Shown here: piece by piece, positions 11,257 through 21,441 of the stretch
Position numbering within the stretch: the stretch's first letter is position 1
Layout: each line of letters opens with the position of its first letter
Assembly: GCA_949126835.1 (NCBI GenBank)
Contig: OX421505.1
Span: 2,289,587 to 2,353,586, forward strand
DNA from: Anisus vortex
Lineage: Eukaryota > Mollusca > Gastropoda > Planorbidae
Reading direction: 5' to 3'
DNA: 64,000 bases
Position numbers and translations under genes: made by a program
The notes under the pieces: generated by a model
The model's database searches: none
Told to the model about the DNA's origin: nothing
What the model saw: the letters and a program-made list of their open reading frames with translations, nothing else

Positions 11257-11703
11257 ATGATTCTACAAACAGGAAATCCTGACTTCTCTGTATCTCGCCA
11301 CGTGATGATACTCATGGTCGTCATCCTCTGCCTTCTCTCGTCTCTGCCTTCTCTTCCCGCGGGCGCTTTTGTACACGGCCGACCGGAAGAGCGCGCAATA
11401 ATTGAGCGCGACGTGCTCGAGCCGAGGCTGAGGTTTCACTCGGCGCGTGACGTGTGGGAAAGGTCGCCGTGGAAGCGCGGGCTGGACTCCGACGACTACA
11501 ACGACGAGGAACGCGAGCAGCATCCTAGGTCAGTGTTCCCCAGCACCGTCTCCAAGCGTCATGCGGTAGGCAACGACCTGCAAGCAATAGCGGATAAATT
11601 GTACCATAAGAAACAGGAAGAGAGGAACAAGGTGGAGGCCAGATATATGAAGAATTTCTTGAACTATTTACATTTGGATATTCATTTGATGGATTGTATT
11701 TGA
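11257..11703 (+). CDS. ELH: ELH/CDCH-family prohormone, type 1 (ELH-1A), intact
   Basis: 148 residues from a true ATG. Residues about 16-37 form a hydrophobic signal segment ending PAGA. EPRLRFHSA at 55-63 matches the alpha peptide type of this family (Lymnaea alpha-CDCP begins EPRLRFH; Aplysia alpha-BCP has PRLRF). After an acidic spacer, KR at 100-101 precedes a C-terminal peptide (102-148) starting HAVGNDLQAIADKL, matching the NDLxAIAD core of CDCH. Family hormones trigger ovulation and egg laying when secreted from neuroendocrine cells. Unusually, there is no GKR-type amidation signal; the protein continues to end MDCI. No beta-type RLRxx repeats are present. The coding region is CpG-rich against AT-rich flanks. 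The block B copy has a frameshift. The family call is strong; the released peptides are inference. Confidence 0.85.
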   Translation: MILQTGNPDFSVSRHVMILMVVILCLLSSLPSLPAGAFVHGRPEERAIIERDVLEPRLRFHSARDVWERSPWKRGLDSDDYNDEEREQHPRSVFPSTVSKRHAVGNDLQAIADKLYHKKQEERNKVEARYMKNFLNYLHLDIHLMDCI

Positions 11704-12394
11704 TATTCTAACACTCGTTAAAAATCTGATCTCACCTGGTTAAAAATATATCTTTCAACACAATGTTTACAAATGTTTATTAGCTTTATCGAAAACTACA
11801 GACAAACACAGACAAACAGAAAAACATAATATTTATTATTATTTCTTTGGGTTTTTTATATCGAAGATTTAAAATATGAGTGTGTGTGTGTCTGTATAAA
11901 TGGAGAAAAATACATAATATATATTTAAAGTTTAAAGTAATGGGGCGAAATACCAGAAAATTCTATTCCAAAATGATGATAAATTGTAATTATATTTTTT
12001 AATCTACAAATAAAAATTAAAAAAAGAAGAACACGCTAACGCTTTAAAAAATGTTTCTGTCTTTTTTTCATCCTTTAAAATAAAAATAAAAACTAGTGTA
12101 ACCAAAACTCAGACACATAATATAAAAACCAAATGAGCTTATATTATCTATATAAAGTCCCCTCGGGCAGTGGAGGTTTAAATTTCAAGATAATCTGGCC
12201 AATCCCGCTGGGAATATGTAGGAGAGAGACATTTTTGTGTGGGAACTAGGCCTGTTATCTACAAAATGGCATGCACATAATAGAGTTAATGCACACAGAA
12301 GGAAAATAATTCAGTCTGTTTACTTAGAAATTGTAGATTGATGTAATTGTCCCTTACATTTGAGAATAGCTTACCAATAAATGTAGAATGTCCC
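11704..12394. other. 3' UTR and noncoding DNA after ELH-1A
   Basis: Aligned with 38342-38990 of block B. AATAAA at 12009-12014 is a possible polyadenylation signal. A short (TG)n run lies at 11880-11892. No other gene is seen. Confidence 0.5.
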
Positions 12395-12520
12395 GTTTAA
12401 CTTATCTGTTTCAGAGGATTCTCTAGACAAAAGAATATTGCGCTCTTTCGTGGATCTAGTCTAATCTTGCAATTTGATTTGTGTTTTAAATAAGGCTTAA
12501 GTTTTGAGCTTTCCTACTGA
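12395..12520 (-). mobile_element. Degenerate LINE 3' tail, shared by both blocks
   Basis: gaatattgcgctctttcgtggatctagtc followed by gttttaaataaggcttaag matches in degraded form the reverse complement of the LINE tail at 59365-59430. Block B has it at 38990-39120, so it predates the duplication. Confidence 0.5.
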
Positions 12521-12549
12521 TTCGTCTGTCTGTGCCGCTGCTGTTGGCG

Positions 12550-13903
12550 CAGTGGCGTATTTAGGCATTCTCCACATGGAACAGGGGCCCCCACACAAAA
12601 GGGAATCCCAAAAACCCCCTCCCAAAACTTTTTTCATCTTTTTCTTTTTGCAGTTAGAATAGTGATATAGCATTTATGGCCAACAGTGGTCTCAAGGCTG
12701 CGAAATTGTTCCATGCTCTTCAAGATTTCCTGCAAGTGCACATGATTAAAATTATAATTTTCGTGGACAGTCATATGACAACGCATCTTTAATGAGATGT
12801 AAATACAACGGACTATGAGCATTGGTTCTTAACAGCAACCCGTTATCAGTCTGGGTGCCACGCACCGCAGACTCTATGAACATTGTTGGTAAAACAGCAG
12901 CTGAAAATTGTTTATCAGCTGTGTATTTTTTTGACAGATTCATAATTTCTTTTACATCATGTACTTACCGCTACAACAGATTACTAATTTATTTTACAGC
13001 ATTTACTTACCGCTACAACAGATTCATAATTTATTTTACAGCATTTACTTACCGCTACAACAGATTCATAATTTCTTTTACAGCATTTACTTACCGCTAC
13101 AACAGATTCATAATTTATTTTACAGCATTTACTTACCGCTACAACATATTCATAATTTCTTTTACAGCATTTACTTACCGCTACAACAGATTCATAATTT
13201 ATTTTACAGCATTTACTTACCGCTACAACAGATTCATAATTTCTTTTACAGCATTTACTTACCGCTACAACAGATTCATAATTTCTTTTACAGCATTTAC
13301 TTACCGCTACAACAGATTCATAATTTATTTTACAGCATTTACTTACCGCTACAACATATTCATAATTTCTTTTACAGCATTTACTTACCGCTACAACAGA
13401 TTAACACAGAAATTGCTATCCACTGGGTGTTCCAAAGTAACTGTCAGAATAACGATGGTCTTGCCGGTGTGATGCGTCGAGAGCATTTGCAGCAGGCTAT
13501 CACCTGATACAATAAGTTTGGAGTCTATTGCCGATGATGAGAAAGCCATCATCCGTTTACAGGCTGATGGTCTTTTGAATCGAATGTCATCTTTGGGGGT
13601 AGGCATTTGTATTGAATGTAGTCAAGTGCCGGATGCGACGCGGGAAAAAAAATAGTATATTGGAAAAATGTATGTAGTCAAGTGATAATGAAATCAATAT
13701 AAGTTTGTAAGACCGGAACCCAACCAATCCGTTGCAAGGGATTTGGGGGCCCGGGGGGGGGGGGGTTTGGCCTCTTTAGGAGCCCCTGCATTTTTACATT
13801 CGACACTATGACATGAGAAAAAAAATTCGGACACTCTTTGGGGGCCCCCCTCATGTATGGACCCGAGGGGTTACCCTCCTCCTCCCCTAGCTACGTTACT
13901 AGA
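12550..13903 (-). mobile_element. Decayed hAT-like transposon (copy A)
   Basis: The left end cagtggcgtatttagg and the right end (cctagctacgttact) are imperfect inverted repeats of the CAGTGGCGTA-type ends seen in many animal hAT elements, each followed by GGGGCCCCC-like sequence. Short coding-like pieces on the - strand (12634-12940 and 13391-13606) are conserved in block B, as in an old transposase, but they are too broken to identify. A 42-bp minisatellite has expanded inside. No target duplication survives. Confidence 0.5.
12938..13402. repeat. 42-bp minisatellite, 11 copies, inside the hAT remnant
   Basis: The unit contains tttacagcatttacttaccg followed by ctacaacagattcataatt. Copies differ at two diagnostic sites: ttAtttt or ttCtttt, and cAGattc or cATattc. 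The marked pair occurs at units 5-6 and 10-11, so multi-unit blocks were duplicated. Block B has roughly one degenerate copy (39535-39595). The 182- and 216-residue open frames spanning it are products of the repeat. Confidence 0.92.
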
Positions 13904-13917
13904 CCAAACACATGACT

Positions 13918-14130
13918 TAACTTATACATTAGAGACGCTTCTTCTATAAAGAAGATTATTGCGTACTACGCTCATCCGTGGTCCTAGTCTAGTCTTTTGC
14001 ATTTGTATTAATGTTTTAAATAATGTTAAGTTACTGGTTTTCCTGGTTTGTTCAGGTAACCCATTCCACACCCAAATGCAACTCGTTAAGAAAGAGTACT
14101 TATATGCATTTTTTTTCGCATAAGGGATAC
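13918..14130 (-). mobile_element. LINE 3' end, block A only
   Basis: Reverse-complement match to the LINE at 59005-59458: ttatacattagagacgctt, aagaagattattgcgtacta, gttactggttttcctggttt and tacttatatgcat, in order. Block B lacks it: acatgacttaatctgtgttgg at about 39925-39950 is the empty site. Confidence 0.8.
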
Positions 14131-15373
14131 CTTATCTGTATTGGTGTGTTCTTGTGTTTGTTTGAATACGAGCAAGAACCGTTATGTCTGTTTTTCAGCA
14201 TAAACTTTCGGAGAATAAGGATTATGGATAAATGATGGTAGGAAAGTCTCAAAAGATGGTTTATTCCTCAGCCATCATTTCATGTCAGCGTGGAGGCCAA
14301 TACTTGTTTAACATGTACATCCCTATGAGTGCTCCATTACCCATTCTTCCGATTAATGTATTTGTGCTCCAACGGATAGGCACCAGACTAATTATGCGTA
14401 AAAAAATTATTCTTATGATATTTGAGATTTTTACATATTGAGACAGTTTAACCATTATTCTACTAATAATAAACTACATTGGTTACACAAGATTTGAGCT
14501 GCAAAAGCCTTTTATATTACACAATCAAACATGCATGTTCAGTTCATTTCAGAGCAGCATATTTTTCTGTTCTTGTTTTTCTCACTATTGTAGTTTTTTT
14601 TACTAATTTTCCTTCAGTTATTTTACTACTTATTTTACTTCTCTGTAACTAATCGTTGCACAAGGTTGAAATTTTGAAGTTATTTTTATCATTATGATTT
14701 CATAAATTCCTTGCATGATATTTTCGATTCGATTTTTTTAAAAATTTTCATGTGTCAATAGGTACATTTTTAAATGCCGTTTTAGTACTTTACTGACAAC
14801 TATATATTGATATGCACCTGTTGTTTAAGTGAGATGTAACCATCCAATAATCTGGAACCTTAACCCTTTCTCTCTCACGAGTAGACTTTTAAAAGATAAT
14901 TGTAGTAATAATGAATAATTACCAACAACATTGAATGCAACAAATAAAAAGACAGAAATATTTGCATTATAGAGGTTTTTGTTTATTCAGAAGAACTTGA
15001 CAAGTGAGTACTAAATAAGCCCACCAAATGTTGCGTTATAAAATTAAAACAATAAAAAGGCCAAATCAAAGTTCCGTTATAAAAACCAAAAAAAAGTTCA
15101 ACTATTTCACACAGTTATTATAAACGAAAAAATGATAAGTTCAAGAAATAAACTTTTTTAACAAACTTGCAATATTATGTTGTAATTAGTTTGCTTGACA
15201 TAATTTATTTCTATGACAATGATAATTTTAGTTGCTCTATAATTGCATGTGTGGTGGCACAGACTTCTGTCTAGCTTTTGATCTAAATTTGACTTAAAGT
15301 AATTTCTTGGTCAAAGCTTTAAGAAAGTTTGTAAACAATGGGCTTAATGTTAATATTTGTCAACCAGTTTTGA
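14131..15373. other. Noncoding DNA between the convergent ELH genes (copy A)
   Basis: Aligned with about 39945-41180 of block B. AT-rich; short open frames on both strands are not conserved. No gene is supported. Confidence 0.55.
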
Positions 15374-15977
15374 TTAAAACTTGTGTGTGTGTATTAAGAC
15401 TTCATTAGCCCGGGTAACTCCTAGCCTCCCTATCTTTTTGAGATATTCTACAAACTCGATGTAGGCTTGTTTCTGTTTTTCCTCGTACAATATATCCGCC
15501 AAGGCCTGCAGGTCGTTGCCTATCGGCACACGCTTGGAGAAGGTGCTGAAGATGGGCAACGTAGACCTTCTCTGCCTCGGTTGCTTCTCCTCGTCAGAAT
15601 TTGAACCAAGTTCTCATGACGACCTCTTCCTTACGTCGTGAGCTGAGTGGAACCTCAGCCTCGGCTCGCGCAGGTCGCGCTCGTATGCACTCTCTTCCGG
15701 TCTGCCGTACTCAGCGTCGTCGCCCGCTAAGGCTTTATTCTTCTTGTGCAGCCTGAGCCGTATGTTGTTGTTCCTCAAGCGGTACCGCTTCTGGAAGCGC
15801 AACCTACTCTTGGGCGCGGAGTGGTATTTCTCCGCGGCGAAGGAGCCTTCTGTCTCCTCCACATGGGCGTCGTCTTTATCGCTCTCCATCTGCCCATTGT
15901 CTAAAAAAGCGGGGACCTCCATCAGCTCCACGCCCGAGCTCATAATTTTGTCTTCGCCAATGGCTGTGGCGTTTTGA
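15374..15977 (-). pseudogene. ELH/CDCH-family prohormone, type 2 (ELH-2A), broken
   Basis: Near-identical to the intact gene at 41229-41927 but disabled in several ways. A Trp codon (residue 168 of the intact copy) is TGA at 15614-15616. The C-terminal GRR plus stop has become GRL, so the frame reads through to 15374. Two dibasic sites in the RLRxx cluster are lost (KR to KS, KR to NI). The 5' end with signal peptide, start codon and splice acceptor is absent because homology ends near 15977-15980. EPRLRFHSA and VPIGNDLQALAD are still readable. Without a signal peptide it cannot make a secreted hormone. Confidence 0.85.
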
Positions 15978-16008
15978 CAGTTTCAACTAGAGATAATGGC
16001 GACATTAG

Positions 16009-16308
16009 CTTAGACTAGAAATACTTAACAAACAGCAAACATCGTTAAATTATCCGAAGAAGATAAAGCAGCAGCAGGGTTTTCAAAACGATGCTTACGT
16101 ACGCGGCAATGCCTGCCAACCTAGACAATTCCCGGGGGATGTCTCAGAAGAAGACCTCAGCTGTTCCCTGGACACTGACTCTGTGTTGAGTGACTCCTCT
16201 CCACAGGAAGCTCACCAGCAGAAAGAGCTGAACGGTTTGGTCCCAGTGGGTCGGCAAACAGAGTCTAGTGACAGTGACAAAGACGAGTATGCAGAAACTG
16301 TTATTTGA
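16009..16308 (+). CDS. Orphan C-terminal exon of unknown gene, ends ETVI
   Basis: Open without a start codon from 16009 to TGA at 16306-16308, about 99 residues. From about 16100 the translation looks like real protein: CQPRQFPGDVSEED, then SLDTDSVLSDSSPQEA, then a Ser/Asp/Glu-rich end ESSDSDKDEYAETVI. Composition and the terminal E-T-V-I resemble cytoplasmic tails of membrane proteins, where a hydrophobic C-terminus can bind PDZ domains. No clean splice acceptor or upstream exon is seen. It begins about 30 bases past the truncated ELH-2A, so it may be a gene fragment brought in at the duplication junction. Function unknown. Confidence 0.4.
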   Translation, partial: LRLEILNKQQTSLNYPKKIKQQQGFQNDAYVRGNACQPRQFPGDVSEEDLSCSLDTDSVLSDSSPQEAHQQKELNGLVPVGRQTESSDSDKDEYAETVI

Positions 16309-16863
16309 AAATTACTTCTCCTCCCTCATGAAACCCAGCTAATTAATACATTTGAAAGGCATTTTTGTTCAGCACTAGGTTGTGCCTTTTGTTCATAAAC
16401 TTTGATGAAGTCAAAATTGCTGTTGGATCATGGATATCAACTGACATAATAGACTTATCTAGGCCACAGTTTACACCCCCCCCCATCAACATGATTTGGA
16501 TAGCAATTAATATTTCACTGCTAGTAAAATCACATTTCTCTCTTTATTTTCTCACATTTTTTTGTTTTGCAGTTGGCAGCTCTTTTTTTCCCCCAGACTT
16601 CCATTTTGTTCCTCTAATATCTCATGTTCCCATTTGTTTTTGCTTTGTACGCCATATTTGCAACAATGATAAAACGTGACATTTTCATATGGTTGACAAC
16701 GGTAACTCATATATTGCTCATATTGTTTTTTTGCCTCATGCCTTTTCTCTGGGGCAACTCTGTGATTGCCCTCAATTCTTGTCACAGCATTAAATGGACC
16801 AAATTTTTTGTCTTGTTGTTTAATAATTTTCTTTTTTTTTTACAAGTTTCTGTCCTTGCCCTT
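16309..16863. other. Noncoding DNA after the orphan exon
   Basis: T-rich on the + strand with short open frames of low complexity. Nothing recognisable. Confidence 0.45.
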
Positions 16864-17018
16864 GACTATATATATATGCAATATTGATTATATACGCAAT
16901 AAGTTATGTCTGTTCCAGACAGTCTTAATGCGTGACTCAAACTATATATATATGCAATATTGATTATATACGCAATAAGTTATGTCTGTTCCAGACAGTC
17001 TTAATGCGTGACTCAAAC
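16864..17018. repeat. 76-bp tandem duplication, two near-perfect copies
   Basis: A segment containing tgcaatattgattatatacg and ttatgtctgttccagacag occurs at an offset of 76 bp (gcaatattg at 16878 and 16954). I see no differences between the copies, so it is recent. Confidence 0.9.
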
Positions 17019-17499
17019 TGATATTGCTTTGTTTTTGTTGTATTATATTTATATTTTTTGGTGCCTTCACAACTGCAGAGTACTAACGAATATGTCAGAA
17101 CCGAATAATGACAAACTTTTTAAAAGTATTTTATTAACAGCCAAGCTACAGTGTTGTGCCTTTTTGGTTTACAAAAAAAAATCTGTATTTAAAATTTAAA
17201 CTATATGTAAAAAAAAAAAACTAACTTTAATTTTTATATGTTTACAGGAACAGAAAAAAAATATTTATATTATTTACATTTGTTTCTGTTATTTTAAATT
17301 GTATATAAAATAATGTTGTAATGCATTTTATGATGAACACAATAGCCTTCCAACAAGAGACTAAATTCTAAGCACATTGGTGTAGTGATAAAGTTGCAGA
17401 TTGCTGGCTCACGATTCCAAAATTCTCAAATTGAAACCTTGGAAAAAACAAATCAAATTTATTTCTAATAAATTTTACAGACATTTCTTCTAGATAGAA
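17019..17499. other. AT-rich noncoding DNA
   Basis: No coding signature beyond a 63-codon open frame of biased composition. Short poly-A runs occur at about 17210. Confidence 0.45.
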
Positions 17500-17636
17500 G
17501 ATTTTTACGTCCACTAGGCCCAAAACTCCTGCAAGGAGTCAGGGATCGGCCGGCGGCAGGGTTAGAACCTGCGACGTGTCGGTTGATAGTCTGGTGAACT
17601 AACCGCAGGACCAGGTGGCCTTTTGCACACCATATT
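17500..17636 (-). mobile_element. tRNA-like SINE, family B
   Basis: On the - strand it reads cctgcggttagttcaccaga (A-box-like), then acacgtcgcaggttctaacc (B-box-like), cctgccgccggccgatccct and ggagttttgggcctagtgga. This is the best-preserved copy of family B in the window. It is a repeat, not a functional tRNA gene. Confidence 0.7.
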
Positions 17637-18380
17637 ACTTATACCTCAACAAAAGTCTTGTATCTTAAAACCAGTTTTTTTTTTATTTTTGTGTGGGTTG
17701 ATCTCATCTAAAGGGCCACTTAAGGTCACATTTTTCATTATCTCCAAACAACTTTTAAAAGTCAGTTAAAAGCAAACATAATTAATTTAGCGCCAAAAGA
17801 TGAAGGTATTTAGAGAACTGACCACTCATGTTATTTACTGACCTCTGATAGTATTTAGGCAGGGGGGACCACTGATGGTATATAGGAGGTGGACCACTAA
17901 TGTTATTTAGAATGCAAACCTCTGATGGTATTTAGGAAAGAGATTTTATGGTGTATGTAAAATTATTTATATGAAGTATTTATATAAAGCTCTAATAGTT
18001 CATTTTTTTCCATGGCCTTTAGACACTTTACTATCGTTTTCTTACTCTCCATCATTATGTTTGCATCAGTGCCTACCATTTGACTTGTATTACAATATGT
18101 AAGTCTGTATAGTGTCCATGACAAATCCTCATTTTACATCCTGGATTGAAGTATAACTTACAATAATAATAATGTATGACAATAATTGTATGATACTGAT
18201 ATACAATGATAATAATGACGTATGTTTTTTTCTCCTGATTTGTTGATTAACATGGTAGTTTGTTTGCAAAATGTAATAAACATTTTTTTTAAAAATGTTA
18301 TACAAAACTTAATAATGGGCCATTATAAGTGGAATTATTATGATTAGGCCTCTACAAAAATTAAGATTGGGCCATTAAAA
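17637..18380. other. Noncoding DNA
   Basis: AT-rich. A weak 35-40-bp pattern (gaccactgatggtatttagg, ggaccactaatgttatttag) repeats at 17818-17940. No gene seen. Confidence 0.45.
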
Positions 18381-18389
18381 CAATTAGTA

Positions 18390-18737
18390 GGTTGGCCATT
18401 ACAACATTGGGTTGGCTGTTACAACTATTATAATAGTTTTGCCATTTTAACCATAAGCTGCCCATTACAACATTGGGTTGGCTGTTACAACTATTATAAT
18501 AGTTTTGCCATTTTAACCATAAGCTGCCCATTACAACATTGGGTTGGATGTTACAACTATTATAATAGTTTTGCCATTTTAACCATAAGCTGCCCATTAC
18601 AACATTGGGTTGGCTGTTACAACTATTATAATAGTTTTGCCATTTTAACCCTAAGCTGCCCATTACAACATTGGGTTGGCTGTTACAACTATTATAATAG
18701 TTTTGCCATTTTAACCATAAGCTGCCCATTACAACAG
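18390..18737. repeat. 66-bp tandem repeat, five copies, each with a 16-bp palindrome
   Basis: Units start cccattacaacattgggttg. Each contains aactattataatagtt, a perfect 16-bp palindrome. Copies differ by single bases (ggctg/ggatg, accat/accct). The 137-residue minus-strand frame is a product of the array. Confidence 0.93.
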
Positions 18738-19746
18738 TTTTTGAACTTGGTAGTGAATCAAGAAAATGTTTCAATGTTTGGAATTTTCACTTTGTTTGGG
18801 TTCTGGCTCAAAACCTGATAAAAATGTTGCCTGCTTGTGGGTTGGAGCTCTGAAGCGAAATACACTTTGAAAGTTCTGTGCAGTGAAACTTACATGCTAA
18901 TAGACATCATAATAAAAAAATAATCTTTGGCTGTTGTTTTTTTTGTCCATCGTTTCTGGCCAGTAGCCTGCACCCTTGTAAATGACCATGTTTTTAAAAA
19001 TACTCATCTATGTACTAAATTACTAAAAATGCTTTCAACTAATAAAAAATAAAACCTTCTATGTAGGATCTTTATTTGTTTGTATGTAAAAAAAATATAT
19101 TATATACATAATATAGAAAACACTTGTATAAAGTATTTCTAAGGTACACAATCCAGCAAATAAATGTCTCAAAGTAGCGTCCCCTTGCTCAATAGAAAAC
19201 AAAGGGGACAGTTACTCAAATGTCTCATATAATGAATTGATTGAATGAAAATATCAAGAGATGGTTTCAATGTACATTTATTTACAATCATTTCTTTAAG
19301 CTTTTCGTACAGAAGAGCTACACAATGTATAGGCCTATTCATTGCAGACTTGTCAACTTCAAATTTCATCATTATTTTCTCCGTAATTTTCAATGAAAAT
19401 TTCAATGAAAATCTTTATATAGCACAGTGATAATATGCCATATAATAAGCCATATATACGCTGTACAGTTTTTTCAGTGTGTCTATCTAGGTAATTCGAA
19501 TAATTCATCCCAAAAATTCATAATTTGGTTATCGGGTACAAAAACTGTTCAAGGAATTTTCATAAAAGTTGGCAGGTCTGTTTATTGTCTTAAATAGAAT
19601 GTATTTTTTTTAAATATATATATTATATTTATTTAAATGACCTTGTTAGTGTGAGTATCACCATTCACATTCATACATTTATAACCTCAGATCTATAAAA
19701 GAAATAAATCTTAGTGATTTCTACAGGTTCCATTCAACATGATGTT
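18738..19746. other. Noncoding DNA
   Basis: AT-rich with no supported gene. Overlapping 60-80-codon frames on both strands (19169-19430) lack domain features. Confidence 0.45.
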
Positions 19747-19748
19747 TA

Positions 19749-20907
19749 AGGTACCTGGGGGTATTAAGGCCCAACAGACTTTTAGTTTTTTAAACCGTAA
19801 AATATTACTTTAGAAGAATATTTTTGAGTGCTGCTTAAGATTAACTATTTCTCAAAGTAAATATGCTATTTGTTTATTGAGATATTAGCTATAACTAAAG
19901 CTATAACTAAAGTTATTATTATTTTTGGAAAATGCCCTCAATGGGCCTTATTACCCTCATAGGCAGGTAATAAGGCACATGTAATAAATACTATAAAAAA
20001 TAAAGAAATAATAACCAAAATTGTGAAACTGTATTTATTTAATGTTTAGATAAATATATCTTACATTTACAAAATAAAAAATTATTATATATTTAAAAAT
20101 AAGCCATTTTCTGATACCATATTAAATATCATTGAAAATAATAATAAAATAGTAATTTAAATCCTGAATTTAAGTGAGTTTGTAGTGTTTTACAAGGAAT
20201 TTTATTTGTATGGCAGCTTTTCTTGTGGCAAACCATTTTGCACAGCTTAGAGTGAATCCTGCATCTGATTTTCTGTTCAATTAGATCTAGATTTTCTAGT
20301 TGCCATTTACGTATGTCACTATTTGAAAACTGAAAATAGAAAAAAAAGTACTTTATTCATTAGATACTATTATGTAGCTTGATCCATTTCATTTATATAT
20401 TTAAGTTAAATGCTTGTTTTAAAAATATGCACAAAGAAAATTTAATTCAATTTAAAGAAAATAGAGACGTTTTTATAAATAAAGTTCATGGGCCTTATTA
20501 CTATTATTATTTCTCGATTTCTAGTGGGCCTTTTTACCCGCTTCGGACCTGCCACCTTTAAAGATAAAAAAAAAATTTTTCTTTCAATATGTGTATAAAT
20601 ATTACATGTTGAGTATTGCTAACTAATAAATTCTAAATGCTAATACATGCAGTTTACAAAAATAAAAGCATTTTGAAATATTTAAAAATGCAAAATACGT
20701 ACCTTTAAAATTAGACTTGAGCAAATCTTGACAGACCCAACGAACTTATCTTGCTACGGTGAAAATACGGTAAAGTAAGGCAGACTTTTTTTGCTGCCAG
20801 TGATCAAGCCATATAACTATTACATTTTAATGCAGAAAAAAGTTTCGCATTCTATATTTTCCCTTAGTTTAGACCAGTGGGCCTTATCTTAATAACCGCA
20901 GGCACCT
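19749..20907. mobile_element. TA-flanked DNA transposon remnant
   Basis: The left end aggtacctgggggtattaag and the right end (inverse: aggtgcctgcggttattaag) are imperfect inverted repeats, each followed by AGGCCCA-like sequence. TA flanks both (19747-19748 and 20908-20909). Internal copies of the end motif occur near 19945-19975 and 20520-20560. The 1.16-kb AT-rich interior has no transposase frame. TA duplication suggests the Tc1/mariner superfamily; the ends differ from the element at 1141. Confidence 0.62.
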
Positions 20908-20984
20908 TACAGTCTGGAATTAAAATTAGCTGCAGTTTATTTTTACGCATGTTTTTTTTTTTTTTTTCAATTTTTTTTTCAAGA

Positions 20985-21235
20985 ACAAAAATAAATAATA
21001 ATAGCTTAATAATTATATTTGTGTATAGCGCTGCCAACAAACATACTGTAAGCTCGCAACATTTAACATTGAGTAACAAACTACATAGAACATAGATATA
21101 ATTCTCTAGGCTATACAAAATATAAAGCTACCCAATAATGATAAACTTTACAAACATAGGACCAAGCAAATAAATGTAGCAAACAATTAACCAACCTAAT
21201 ATAAAACAGAACACTAGGATCTAAAAAAAAATTAA
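20985..21235 (-). mobile_element. LINE/SINE 3' tail with (ATT)n
   Basis: On the - strand it reads tgttggcagcgctatacaca followed by an (ATT)-rich tail. The same core is at 55575-55740 (-) and 45005-45115 (+). The GCGCTATA plus (ATT)n ending is typical of CR1/L2-like LINE 3' ends. Confidence 0.5.
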
Positions 21236-21441
21236 CAAGGTCAATTTAAAAAAAAAATTGTTTTTCATAAAAAAAGACATTTGTTAGTTACAGTTTGAGT
21301 TAGTAAAAAGTAAAGTATCCCATTGGATTTGGACCGAGTTGATCCACAGGAACACTTTTTTTTCTACAGAAGTTAACAATGTTTTTATATATAGGCCTAT
21401 AACTGAAGTAAATTTTATCTGTAGGTCTTCCTTTAAAACTA

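Larger units (their letters stand above)
1..15980. repeat. Segmental duplication, block A
   Basis: This stretch matches about 27949-41790 in the same order and orientation, with high identity by eye interrupted by insertions and deletions. Shared landmarks are the LINE remnant (about 5.4-7.2 kb), the protease-like exon, the type 1 ELH gene, a hAT-like remnant and the type 2 ELH gene. Homology is already present at base 1, so the block may extend beyond the window. It stops abruptly near 15980, inside the 5' part of the type 2 ELH gene, which therefore lacks its signal-peptide region here. Confidence 0.93.

Noticed and set aside
11263..11523. 86-codon frame antisense to ELH-1A
   Set aside because: Shadow of the CpG-rich hormone coding sequence; Arg-rich and without homologous features.
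12822..13507. 216- and 182-codon repeat proteins
   Set aside because: Products of the 42-bp minisatellite inside a dead transposon; the paralogous block has a single unit and no such frame.
18361..18774. 137-codon minus-strand repeat protein
   Set aside because: Translation of the 66-bp tandem repeat.
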